From NCBI GenBank assembly GCA_016177775.1, contig JACOUQ010000017.1:87051-151050 (forward strand): 64,000 bases of DNA, given 5' to 3'. This stretch comes from Geobacter sp. Its GTDB lineage: Bacteria; Desulfobacterota; Desulfuromonadia; Geobacterales; Geobacteraceae. This document shows positions 42,998 to 49,991 of this stretch, one piece after another. Numbering within the stretch: position 1 is the stretch's first letter; each line of letters begins with the position of its first letter. A program made the translations under genes and the position numbers. The notes under the pieces were generated by a model. That model was not told the origin of the DNA. It saw only the letters and a list, made by a program, of their open reading frames with translations, and did not search any database.

Positions 42998-44592
42998 TGC
43001 CCTGCCACCGGCAGCCTGATGGTAAAGGTGGTCCCCTTCCCGACTTCACTGGTGACGAAGATATCGCCGCCATGCTTCTTGACGATGTCATAGCTGATGG
43101 ACAGGCCGAGTCCGGTCCCCTTTCCGATCTCCTTGGTGGTAAAAAACGGCTCGAATATCCGCTCCAGTTGCTCCGCCGGCATCCCGCACCCGGTATCGCT
43201 CACCGAAACGAGCACGCTCCCCCCCTCCTGCCAGGTCCGGATCCGGATCTCCCCCTGCCTCTCGATGGACTGCGCCGCATTCATCAGGAGGTTCATGAAC
43301 ACCTGCTTCAACTGCTGCGGCCAGCAGGTCACCAGGGGAAGCTCGCCGTATTCCTTCACCAGCGTCACCTTGTACTTCAACTCGTTCCAGACGATATTGA
43401 CGGTGCTATCCAGGCAATCGTTGATATCCGCCGGTTTGCTTTCCTCTTCCTCTGCGTGGGAAAAGCTCTTCAGGTCCTGCACGATCCTGCGCACCCGGTC
43501 CGTCCCCTCCAGGGACTCCCGAATCAGCTCCCCGGCATCGTTCAGGATGCGGTCGATCTTCAACTCCGCCCTCTTGGCGGAGATTCTCTCCAATGATGCA
43601 GGACACTCGGCAACGACCTGCTCCTGAAAATCCATGAACTCCGCCAGCCGCCCGACATATTTGGAGAGAGTGCCGAGGTTGCTGTTCACGAAACCGATGG
43701 GGTTGTTGATCTCGTGGGCCACCCCCGCCGCCAGCTGGCCGATGGAGGCCATCTTCTCCTGCTGCACCAGCTGGTTGTGCGTGGCCGCCAGCTTCGCATA
43801 GGCCGTCTCGGTCTCCTCCCGGCTCCTGTGGAGCTCAGTGGTGTCGTGCAATGTGATTACCAGCCCAGCCATGCCCCCCTCACCCACAGGCGAGAACGGG
43901 TAAATGTTGTAGAGAAACCACCTCCCGCTCGGTTCGTGGCAAATTTCCGCTCCGCTCCGCAGGGTGTCGGCGGAAACGTGCAGGTACTCATCGAACAGCC
44001 CCTTCCAGCCGCACCCCTTGAGGGCCTCGTAGGATGAGCCGAAGAACTCCTTCGCCGGCCTGTTGCAACGGACAACCTTTCCATCATCGTTCACCAGGAG
44101 CACCAGGTCACCCAGGCAGTCCATGGTCCGCTCCCACTCCTTCTTGATATCCTCTATTTTTTTAAAAAGGCGCTCCAGTTCCTCGTTCCTGACGACGCAC
44201 TCCTCCCTGACGGCATTCATGCCGGCTTCCGCATCCACATGTTCGGTAATGTCCCGGAAGATGGCAAGCCTAAGGGTATTTCCGTTCGGCGTGGGAACCG
44301 TCAGATGGGTTGACTTGAAGACTCGGGAATCCCGAGAGCTTCTCGCCTCCGTGGTCCGATTCCCGGCAGAAGGGGTGTCGTCCGCACACCAGACGCAGGC
44401 ATTCTCCATGTCGGGCATGACCTGGTGGCACGCCTCTCCCGTGGCGTCCCGCCCTACCCGCCGTATCATCGCCCGGTTCATGAACAGGACGCGTCTGTCT
44501 TCCGAGCAGATATAGACAAGGTCTTCCAGACCGTCCAGAATCGCCCTGAGCAGTACGTTATCGATCAATGTCGCAGCTTCCCCCTCCTGCAT
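42994..44592 (-). CDS. PAS-PAS sensor histidine kinase, first gene of the signalling operon
   Basis: A 532-residue cytoplasmic kinase with two PAS domains (about 10-130 and 150-270) before HisKA ([18 protein letters not shown]) and HATPase_c ([35 protein letters not shown]). The first PAS carries three cysteines (CHQVMPDMENACVWC). GAAGG lies five bases before the ATG at 44592; the frame is open 24 codons further up. A promoter with TTGTCC and TAATAT lies upstream. It is divergent from the thiolase gene. Confidence 0.88.
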   Translation of the reverse strand: MQEGEAATLIDNVLLRAILDGLEDLVYICSEDRRVLFMNRAMIRRVGRDATGEACHQVMPDMENACVWCADDTPSAGNRTTEARSSRDSRVFKSTHLTVPTPNGNTLRLAIFRDITEHVDAEAGMNAVREECVVRNEELERLFKKIEDIKKEWERTMDCLGDLVLLVNDDGKVVRCNRPAKEFFGSSYEALKGCGWKGLFDEYLHVSADTLRSGAEICHEPSGRWFLYNIYPFSPVGEGGMAGLVITLHDTTELHRSREETETAYAKLAATHNQLVQQEKMASIGQLAAGVAHEINNPIGFVNSNLGTLSKYVGRLAEFMDFQEQVVAECPASLERISAKRAELKIDRILNDAGELIRESLEGTDRVRRIVQDLKSFSHAEEEESKPADINDCLDSTVNIVWNELKYKVTLVKEYGELPLVTCWPQQLKQVFMNLLMNAAQSIERQGEIRIRTWQEGGSVLVSVSDTGCGMPAEQLERIFEPFFTTKEIGKGTGLGLSISYDIVKKHGGDIFVTSEVGKGTTFTIRLPVAGQ

Positions 44593-44635
44593 GGCGCCTT
44601 CACCACCTCCCCGGCCTGCCGGATGCACTATGACA

Positions 44636-44664
44636 ATATTAATAATAACACATGCATTGGACAA
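44636..44664 (-). promoter_or_regulatory. Sigma-70-type promoter of the signalling operon
   Basis: TTGTCC and TAATAT are 17 bases apart on the minus strand, about 40 bases before the first kinase ATG. Confidence 0.55.
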
Positions 44665-44699
44665 CGCACGCGACCGGGGGAGAAATGATGGTTCCCTGC

Positions 44700-44727
44700 T
44701 TGAGACGGCGGGAGATCAGGTTAAAAT
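44700..44727 (+). promoter_or_regulatory. Possible sigma-70-type promoter of the thiolase gene
   Basis: TTGAGA and TAAAAT are 16 bases apart, 27 bases before the GTG start at 44754. Confidence 0.45.
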
Positions 44728-44753
44728 TGTAAATACCGAACAAGGAGGACACA

Positions 44754-45926
44754 GTGGAACGAGTAGTTATCGTCAGCGCATGCAGGACCCCGACCGGCAG
44801 ACTTCTGGGAGGGCTGTCCACATTGAGCGCCCCGCAACTGGGTGGGCGGGTGATTGCCGAGGCCGTGGCCCGTGCCGGGATTTCCCCTGCACAGGTCGAC
44901 GAGGTCATCATGGGAAACGTCATCTCCGCCGGCGTCGGGCAGAATCCGGCCCGGCAGGCGGCCCTCCTGGCGGGCCTGCCGCGGAAGACTGCGGCACTCA
45001 CGGTGAACAAGGTCTGCGCCTCCGGGATGAAGGCGGTGGCCCTTGCCTGCCAGGCCATTCAGCTCGGGGAGGCTGAAACAGTCGTGGCCGGCGGCATGGA
45101 GAGCATGAGCAACGCCCCCTACCTGCTGCGCGACATGCGGCGGGGGAAGGGGTATGGCAACGGCGAGGCCGTCGACGCCATGATCTGCGACGGACTATGG
45201 GACACCGTTTACCAGGCCCACATGGGGAAACTTTGCGAACTGACCGTGAAGAAGTTCGGGATCACGAGGGAGACTCAGGATGCCTTTGCCCTGGAAAGCC
45301 ACCGGCGGGCCATGGAGGCCACCCGCAAGGGACTGTTCCGGGAGGAAACGGTACCGGTCAAAGTGAGCGAGGGGAAAGTAATCGAGAATGACGAGACGAT
45401 CCGGAGTGATACGAGCCTGGATAAACTCGGGCTGCTGCGCCCCGCCTTCGCGCGCGAAGGAACCATTACCGCCGGCAACGCTCCGGGGCTGAATGACGGC
45501 GCATCGGCCCTCCTCCTCATGTCCGAAAAGAAGGCGAAACGGCTCGGCATCGAGCCGCTGGCCGAGATCATCGGCTGGAGCGCGGCCCATCTCGACCCGA
45601 AATGGTTTCCCATCGCCCCGGTGCGGGCTGTGCGGGAACTGCTGAAAAAGACCGGCCTGCGGTTCGAAGAATTCGACCTGATCGAGGAAAACGAAGCCTT
45701 TGCCGCCCAGGCCCTGGCCGTCATCGGCGAGCTTGCCCTCGATCCCGCCCGCGTCAACGTCAACGGCGGCGCCATTGCCCTGGGACATCCCATCGGCGCC
45801 AGCGGGGCGCGCATACTGGTGACGCTGATACATGCTTTGCGACAACGGGGAAAAAGTTTAGGCCTTGCAACGCTCTGTCTGGGAGGAGGGGGAGCGATGG
45901 CCATGGCGGTGAGGGTTTTCCTGTAA
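44754..45926 (+). CDS. Acetyl-CoA C-acetyltransferase (thiolase)
   Basis: A 390-residue thiolase with all catalytic blocks: nucleophilic Cys in VNKVCASGMKA, His in NGGAIALGHPIGASG and the second Cys in LCLGGGG. It joins or cleaves acetyl-CoA and acyl-CoA. It starts with GTG at 44754 after AAGGAGGACACA. The next gene on the strand is a 3-hydroxyacyl-CoA dehydrogenase, so the pair covers two steps of beta-oxidation or butanoyl-CoA formation. It is ordinary compared with the cysteine-less thiolase-like protein at 11531. Confidence 0.93.
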   Translation: MERVVIVSACRTPTGRLLGGLSTLSAPQLGGRVIAEAVARAGISPAQVDEVIMGNVISAGVGQNPARQAALLAGLPRKTAALTVNKVCASGMKAVALACQAIQLGEAETVVAGGMESMSNAPYLLRDMRRGKGYGNGEAVDAMICDGLWDTVYQAHMGKLCELTVKKFGITRETQDAFALESHRRAMEATRKGLFREETVPVKVSEGKVIENDETIRSDTSLDKLGLLRPAFAREGTITAGNAPGLNDGASALLLMSEKKAKRLGIEPLAEIIGWSAAHLDPKWFPIAPVRAVRELLKKTGLRFEEFDLIEENEAFAAQALAVIGELALDPARVNVNGGAIALGHPIGASGARILVTLIHALRQRGKSLGLATLCLGGGGAMAMAVRVFL

Positions 45927-45953
45927 ATCTTACCAAAACATCCAACTGCCACT

Positions 45954-46049
45954 TACCACCCCCAGCCCTTTAGGCCCTTGGGGTCCTCCTAAAACAGGAG
46001 GGGAGCGAGCACTCCCCCTCCTTGATAAGGAGGGGGCCGGGGGGTGGTA
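45954..46049. repeat. GC-rich inverted-repeat element, copy 1
   Basis: About 95 bases bounded by ACCACCCCC and GGGTGGT, with inner arms CTCCT...AGGAGG and CCCCCTCCTT...AAGGAGGGGG. It has no coding capacity. Related copies lie at 46927 and, inverted, at 57014. Confidence 0.85.
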
Positions 46050-46082
46050 TCCTTGATAAAGACGGACGCGAGGAGGAAATAT

Positions 46083-46910
46083 ATGAACGAAATATGTACT
46101 GTGGGCATCCTCGGTGCCGGCACAATGGGTCGGGGTATAGCCCTGGTCTTTGCCCTGCACGGCTATGACGTTCTTCTGGCGGACCGGGACGAGGGCATCA
46201 CGAAAAGCGCCATCGCTGCACTCCACAAGCGGAAGGACCCGGAGGAGCGGCGACTGGTTGAGGAGCACGTGAGGCCGGTAGCAGTGGTGGATGACTTCTC
46301 CGGTTGCGACCTGATAATCGAGGCGGTCGTGGAGGATATGGAGGTGAAAAAGCAAGTCCTCGCCGACCTGGACAGGGTATGCCGTAACGGTGCAATCATC
46401 GCCACCAACACCTCGGCCCTGTCGGTCAGCGAACTCGGCCGTTCCCTTTCCGACCCGGCGCGCTTCGCGGGCATGCACTTCATGAATCCTCCCAGGGTTA
46501 TGCGCCTGGTGGAGGTGGTGAAGGGGGAACAGACCGCCTCCGACACCGTGGAGACGATCTGCGAGGTAGCAAGGGGATTGGGGAAGACCCCGGTGGTGGC
46601 CGCCGACACCCCCGGCTTCATCGCCAACCGTCTCCTCTTCGCCCTGATCGGCGAGTCCCTGCGGCTCCTGGAGAGGGGGAGCGCTGCGAAGGAAGATATC
46701 GACACCGTCATGAAACTGGGGATGAACCACCCCATGGGCCCTTTCGAGCTCGCCGACTTCATCGGCCTCGACGTCTGTGTCCTGATAATGGAGCAACTCC
46801 ACGATGGGCTTGGTGACGACAGGTTCAGGCCGGGGCCGCTTCTTGAGTCGCTGGTGGCGGAGGGGAAACTGGGGAGAAAGACGGGGGAAGGGTTTTACCG
46901 GTATGAGTGA
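46083..46910 (+). CDS. hbd: 3-hydroxybutanoyl-CoA dehydrogenase
   Basis: A 276-residue NAD-dependent dehydrogenase. GILGAGTMGRGIALVFA is the Rossmann start; HFMNPPRVMRLVEVV is the family active-site region with its histidine; the C-terminal domain (GMNHPMGPFELADFIGLD) is present. It oxidises or forms 3-hydroxybutanoyl-CoA. GAGGAGGAAATAT precedes the ATG at 46083. It sits between two copies of the GC-rich element, downstream of the thiolase gene. Confidence 0.93.
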   Translation: MNEICTVGILGAGTMGRGIALVFALHGYDVLLADRDEGITKSAIAALHKRKDPEERRLVEEHVRPVAVVDDFSGCDLIIEAVVEDMEVKKQVLADLDRVCRNGAIIATNTSALSVSELGRSLSDPARFAGMHFMNPPRVMRLVEVVKGEQTASDTVETICEVARGLGKTPVVAADTPGFIANRLLFALIGESLRLLERGSAAKEDIDTVMKLGMNHPMGPFELADFIGLDVCVLIMEQLHDGLGDDRFRPGPLLESLVAEGKLGRKTGEGFYRYE

Positions 46911-46926
46911 CATTTGAAACGGCTTT

Positions 46927-47018
46927 ACCACCCCCAGCCCTTTAGGCCCTTTGGGTCCTCCTAAAATAGGAGGGGAGCAAACTCCCCCTCCTTGGTTAGA
47001 AGGGGGCCGGGGGGTGGT
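46927..47018. repeat. GC-rich inverted-repeat element, copy 2
   Basis: About 92 bases bounded by ACCACCCCC and GGGTGGT; AATAGGAGGGGAGCAA lies in the middle. It sits just past the dehydrogenase stop. Confidence 0.85.
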
Positions 47019-47081
47019 CGATGAATTAGAAGTTAATCACAAGGGTATTTTCGTTCCTCTGTGGTAAGGCTGGTTCCTACT

Positions 47082-48236
47082 TCAAACGAACGCCTTAACC
47101 CCCAACAGTTTCTCCCCTATAATGAGCTTCTGAATCTGCGACGTCCCCTCGTAGATGGTGGTCACCTTGGCGTCCCGCAGGTAGCGTTCCACGACATTGG
47201 CGTTGGAATAGCCGTAAGCGCCGTAAATCTGGATCGCGTCAGTGGCGGCCCGTACCGCTGCCTCGCTGGCGAAGTACTTGGCCATGGATGTCTCCAGGGT
47301 ATTGTCCACCCCTTTGTTCTTCAGCTCCCCGGCCCGGTAGACCAGAAGCCGCGCCGCCTCCAGGTCGACCGCCATCCGGGCGATCATGTCCTGCACCAGC
47401 TGGAACGAAGCGATCTCCCTGCCGAACTGCTTGCGCCTGCGGGCATAGGCCGTGCACGCATCGAGACACCCCTGCATGATCCCTACGCAGCCCGATGCCA
47501 CGCCGTACCTGCCGTTGTCCAGCGACCCGAGGGCGATCTTCAGCCCGTCCCCCACTTGGCCCAGCAAAGCCTCGCCGGGGACGAAACAGTCCCTCAGGGA
47601 AATCCCCGCGGTGTTCGATGCCCGCAGCCCGAGCTTCCCTCTGATCTCAGCCGCCCTGTACCCCTCCGTGCGGGTTTCCACCAGAAATGCCGCCATCCCC
47701 CGGTGTCCGAGGGCATGGTCGGTCCGGGCGAAGATGATGGCGATGTCGGCCACGCCGCCGTTCGTTATCCAGGTCTTGGTGCCGTTCAGGACCCAGCCAT
47801 CCCCACTGCGTACCGCCATGGTCCTGATCCCCGCGGCATCGCTCCCTGCTTCAGGCTCGGTGATAGCGAAGCACCCCAGTAGCTCGCCGCTGCAGAGCCG
47901 TGGCAGGTACCTGCGCCGCAGCTCCTCGCTCCCCCACCGGTAGATCACCTGCTCCACCAGGGACACCTGGACCGAAATCGTGGTCCTGACCGACGAGCAC
48001 CCCTTCCCCACCTCCTCGAACAGAAGGGCGTCGCTGATCCAGTCCATCTCGGCGCCGCCGTACTCCTTCGGGATCGCCCCGCCGAGAAGTCCGGCTTCCC
48101 CCATCTTCCTGATCGTCTCGCGGGGAAACCGCTCATGGGCATCGTTTTCCCGTGCCGAAGGGAGGATCTCCCTTTCGGTAAATTCCCGCGCCAGTTGGCG
48201 GATAGCCTTCTGCGCCTCGTTCAGTTCGAAATCCAT
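47082..48236 (-). CDS. Acyl-CoA dehydrogenase
   Basis: A 384-residue flavoprotein of the acyl-CoA dehydrogenase family. ITEPEAGSDAAG binds FAD and substrate, TWITNGG is conserved, and the catalytic glutamate lies in IYEGTSQIQ near residue 367. Substrate chain length is not certain: butanoyl-CoA dehydrogenase is likely from the neighbouring thiolase and dehydrogenase genes. It is on the opposite strand from them, convergent. No electron-transfer flavoprotein genes are in view. Confidence 0.92.
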   Translation of the reverse strand: MDFELNEAQKAIRQLAREFTEREILPSARENDAHERFPRETIRKMGEAGLLGGAIPKEYGGAEMDWISDALLFEEVGKGCSSVRTTISVQVSLVEQVIYRWGSEELRRRYLPRLCSGELLGCFAITEPEAGSDAAGIRTMAVRSGDGWVLNGTKTWITNGGVADIAIIFARTDHALGHRGMAAFLVETRTEGYRAAEIRGKLGLRASNTAGISLRDCFVPGEALLGQVGDGLKIALGSLDNGRYGVASGCVGIMQGCLDACTAYARRRKQFGREIASFQLVQDMIARMAVDLEAARLLVYRAGELKNKGVDNTLETSMAKYFASEAAVRAATDAIQIYGAYGYSNANVVERYLRDAKVTTIYEGTSQIQKLIIGEKLLGVKAFV

Positions 48237-48392
48237 TGCCCCCCCTTTCGATGCAGTTGCGGAGAGAATCCGGCCAAAGCCGATTAAATAGGTGAAATTT
48301 TCAAGTTATGTGTTATTTTTAATTCAACATCATTACTTTTAAGACATCGCCTTCCCAATACTCCATAAACCATTAGAATCAGGAGGTTGACC

Positions 48393-48698
48393 ATGAGAAT
48401 CATCGTTCAGTACAGAGACAACACATTCAAGCATGTCCAGAACCAGCTCCTCGACGATCTTATCGACGCCGGCGAGATCATGGCCTTCCGGCGCTCCAGC
48501 GGATGGGTCGAGATCGGCAGGGACCAGTTGAGGAGCAAGCGCGCCCAGCCCAATTACGCCGGCCTGGAAAGAAGGGCTCTGCCGGAGCAGGCAAGCTGCC
48601 TCACATGTCCCGAGCTCGAAGACTCGGTCTGCAAGGCCGAATGCGGAAATCGCATTGCGCCATGGGGAATGGTCCCGGCCCCGCCCGAAACAGACTGA
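48393..48698 (+). CDS. GSU3473-family small protein
   Basis: A 101-residue protein recognised from memory as resembling the GSU3473 family of Geobacter. The N-terminal part (VQYRDNTFKHVQNQLLDDLI, IMAFRRSSGWVEIG) is the family core. The C-terminus has four cysteines in CLTC and CKAEC clusters, suggesting metal binding. AGGAGG precedes the ATG at 48393; a TTG two codons earlier is the only upstream start. Function is unknown. Confidence 0.75.
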   Translation: MRIIVQYRDNTFKHVQNQLLDDLIDAGEIMAFRRSSGWVEIGRDQLRSKRAQPNYAGLERRALPEQASCLTCPELEDSVCKAECGNRIAPWGMVPAPPETD

Positions 48699-48776
48699 CC
48701 GGTTAACAGTATAGCCGCCACTGGGGGATATTCAATGCCCGGCAGCGAGAAGGGGGAGCGTTTCAGAAAGTAGCGC

Positions 48777-48806
48777 TTGACAACCGGCGCCCCTGAAAGG
48801 TATTTT
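48777..48806 (+). promoter_or_regulatory. Sigma-70-type promoter upstream of the leader/terminator
   Basis: TTGACA and TATTTT are 18 bases apart. The region after it contains an inverted repeat, a small ribosome site with ATG, and a strong terminator. Confidence 0.55.
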
Positions 48807-48825
48807 TCGTTAATCACCTTTCAGG
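48792..48825 (+). promoter_or_regulatory. Inverted repeat overlapping the leader-ORF ribosome site
   Basis: CCTGAAAGGT and ACCTTTCAGG form a perfect 10-base dyad with a 14-base spacer. The right arm overlaps AGGAGG (48823-48828). Confidence 0.5.
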
Positions 48826-48836
48826 AGGGCAGTGCC

Positions 48837-48938
48837 ATGCAAGGTATCACCACGCCACAGAAGCCGCCGCGGACGGTAAGAACCGTCGGGCGGCTTTTTT
48901 GCGTCTTTGTTGGTTCATATTGCCGACATAGAATGTAA
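48837..48938 (+). CDS. Possible 33-codon leader ORF
   Basis: A 33-codon frame with AGGAGG eight bases before the ATG. It overlaps the terminator at 48861-48900, whose stem encodes its PPRTVRTVG segment. No similarity is recognised. It may be a regulatory leader peptide or may not be translated at all. Confidence 0.3.
   Translation: MQGITTPQKPPRTVRTVGRLFCVFVGSYCRHRM
48861..48900 (+). terminator. Strong terminator in front of the MshEN-pseudoreceiver gene
   Basis: AAGCCGCC pairs with GGCGGCTT, and inner ACGGT with ACCGT; six T follow. It ends 58 bases before the next ATG, so read-through or a second promoter is needed for the gene at 48958. Confidence 0.85.
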
Positions 48939-48957
48939 TTTATTTGGGGAGGGAATG

Positions 48958-49827
48958 ATGGAAACAACGGAAAGAATGAAGCTGGGGGAAATCCTCATCC
49001 AGCAGAAAATACTGACCCCCGTTCTGGTCAAAAGGATCATCAACATATCCAACACCACCCACCGCCGCTTCGGCCAGACCCTGGAAGACATGGGGCTCAT
49101 CACCGGCGAGGAGCTCGCCCAGGCCTTGGCGCTCCAGTTCGGCTACAAGATCGTCGCCGACATCCACCGGCTTCTCATCCCCATGGAAACCCTCGGGCTC
49201 GTGACCGTTGAAGAGGCGTTCGACAACCGGGTTTTCCCCCTCCAGGTGAAGGAAGGAAAACTCGCCCTGGCCATGGCCGACCCCACCAACGAAGATGTCA
49301 TCGCCTCGCTCTCGTCGCGCCTCAATCTGAAAGGCGTTCCGTTCATCTCCACCACGAAGGAGATCATGAAGGCAATCGCGAAGCACTACCTGGGAATAAC
49401 GCTGGAGCAGATGCAGAACTCGGTCCTGGTGGTCGATACGGACAGCAAGGAGAGGGTGATGGTGGCGTCTTCCCTGGCCAGGGAAGGTTACCATGTCCTG
49501 GAAGCAGTGGACCCGGAGGACGGCGCCCGGCAGGCGCTCCTCCATATGCCAAGCCTGGTGATTACCGCCAGGGACATGCCCTTCTCAGATGGGTTTGCCT
49601 TCTTTACCACCCTGCAGGGAGTGCCGGAAACCAGAAGGATACCGGTCATTCTCATGTCCCAGAGGCCGAGCGAGGAAGAGGAGGCGACGGCATTCAAGCG
49701 GGGGTTCTTCGACTACATCCCGATGCCGGCCAGGGACATCACCCTGGTCAGCCGGGCGGGGCGGGCACTCGCCGCCGGCAGGTCGTACATTCCCCACCGG
49801 CAGAACAGAACGATGGGGGTTCTTTAA
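48958..49827 (+). CDS. MshEN domain plus degenerate receiver
   Basis: A 289-residue paralogue of the protein at 34170. The first MshEN motif is altered (LGEILIQQKILT lacks the glycine), the second is intact (RFGQTLEDMGLI ... AQALALQF). The C-terminal receiver has lost the phospho-acceptor: the usual D-x-x-M-P reads A-R-D-M-P, the lysine position is methionine (PMPA), and the acidic pair is replaced (VDTDS). It is a pseudo-receiver. GGGGAGG lies before the ATG at 48958; an ATG one codon earlier is possible. The stop overlaps tatA by four bases, convergent. Confidence 0.85.
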   Translation: METTERMKLGEILIQQKILTPVLVKRIINISNTTHRRFGQTLEDMGLITGEELAQALALQFGYKIVADIHRLLIPMETLGLVTVEEAFDNRVFPLQVKEGKLALAMADPTNEDVIASLSSRLNLKGVPFISTTKEIMKAIAKHYLGITLEQMQNSVLVVDTDSKERVMVASSLAREGYHVLEAVDPEDGARQALLHMPSLVITARDMPFSDGFAFFTTLQGVPETRRIPVILMSQRPSEEEEATAFKRGFFDYIPMPARDITLVSRAGRALAAGRSYIPHRQNRTMGVL

Positions 49828-49991
49828 TTTTTCTCTATCGACTTGGTCTCGCCCTCGCCGATGGAGGCCTTCTTGAAGTTCCTGATGCCGCTCCCGAGAG
49901 CCTGCCCCAGCTGGGGCAGCTTTGCCGGCCCCACGACTACCAGTGCCAGGACGAGGATGATTATCAATTCAGGCATTCCAAAACCGAACAT
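49824..49991 (-). CDS. tatA: Sec-independent translocase TatA
   Basis: A 55-residue TatA/TatE-type protein, too short for routine ORF cut-offs. The N-terminal helix (PELIIILVLALVVVG) is followed by the TatA hinge PAKLPQLGQALG and the amphipathic helix (GIRNFKKASIGE), then a charged tail. GGGAGAG precedes the ATG. It starts 28 bases inside the end of the fdhD-mobA gene on the same strand, so translation is coupled. Formate dehydrogenase subunits upstream are Tat exported (SRRKFLQGG), which makes the co-location meaningful. Confidence 0.93.
   Translation of the reverse strand: MFGFGMPELIIILVLALVVVGPAKLPQLGQALGSGIRNFKKASIGEGETKSIEKN

Noticed and set aside
45930..46931. A 333-codon frame opposite the dehydrogenase gene
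   Set aside because: It runs through two repeat elements and a well-recognised dehydrogenase on the other strand, so it is a shadow.
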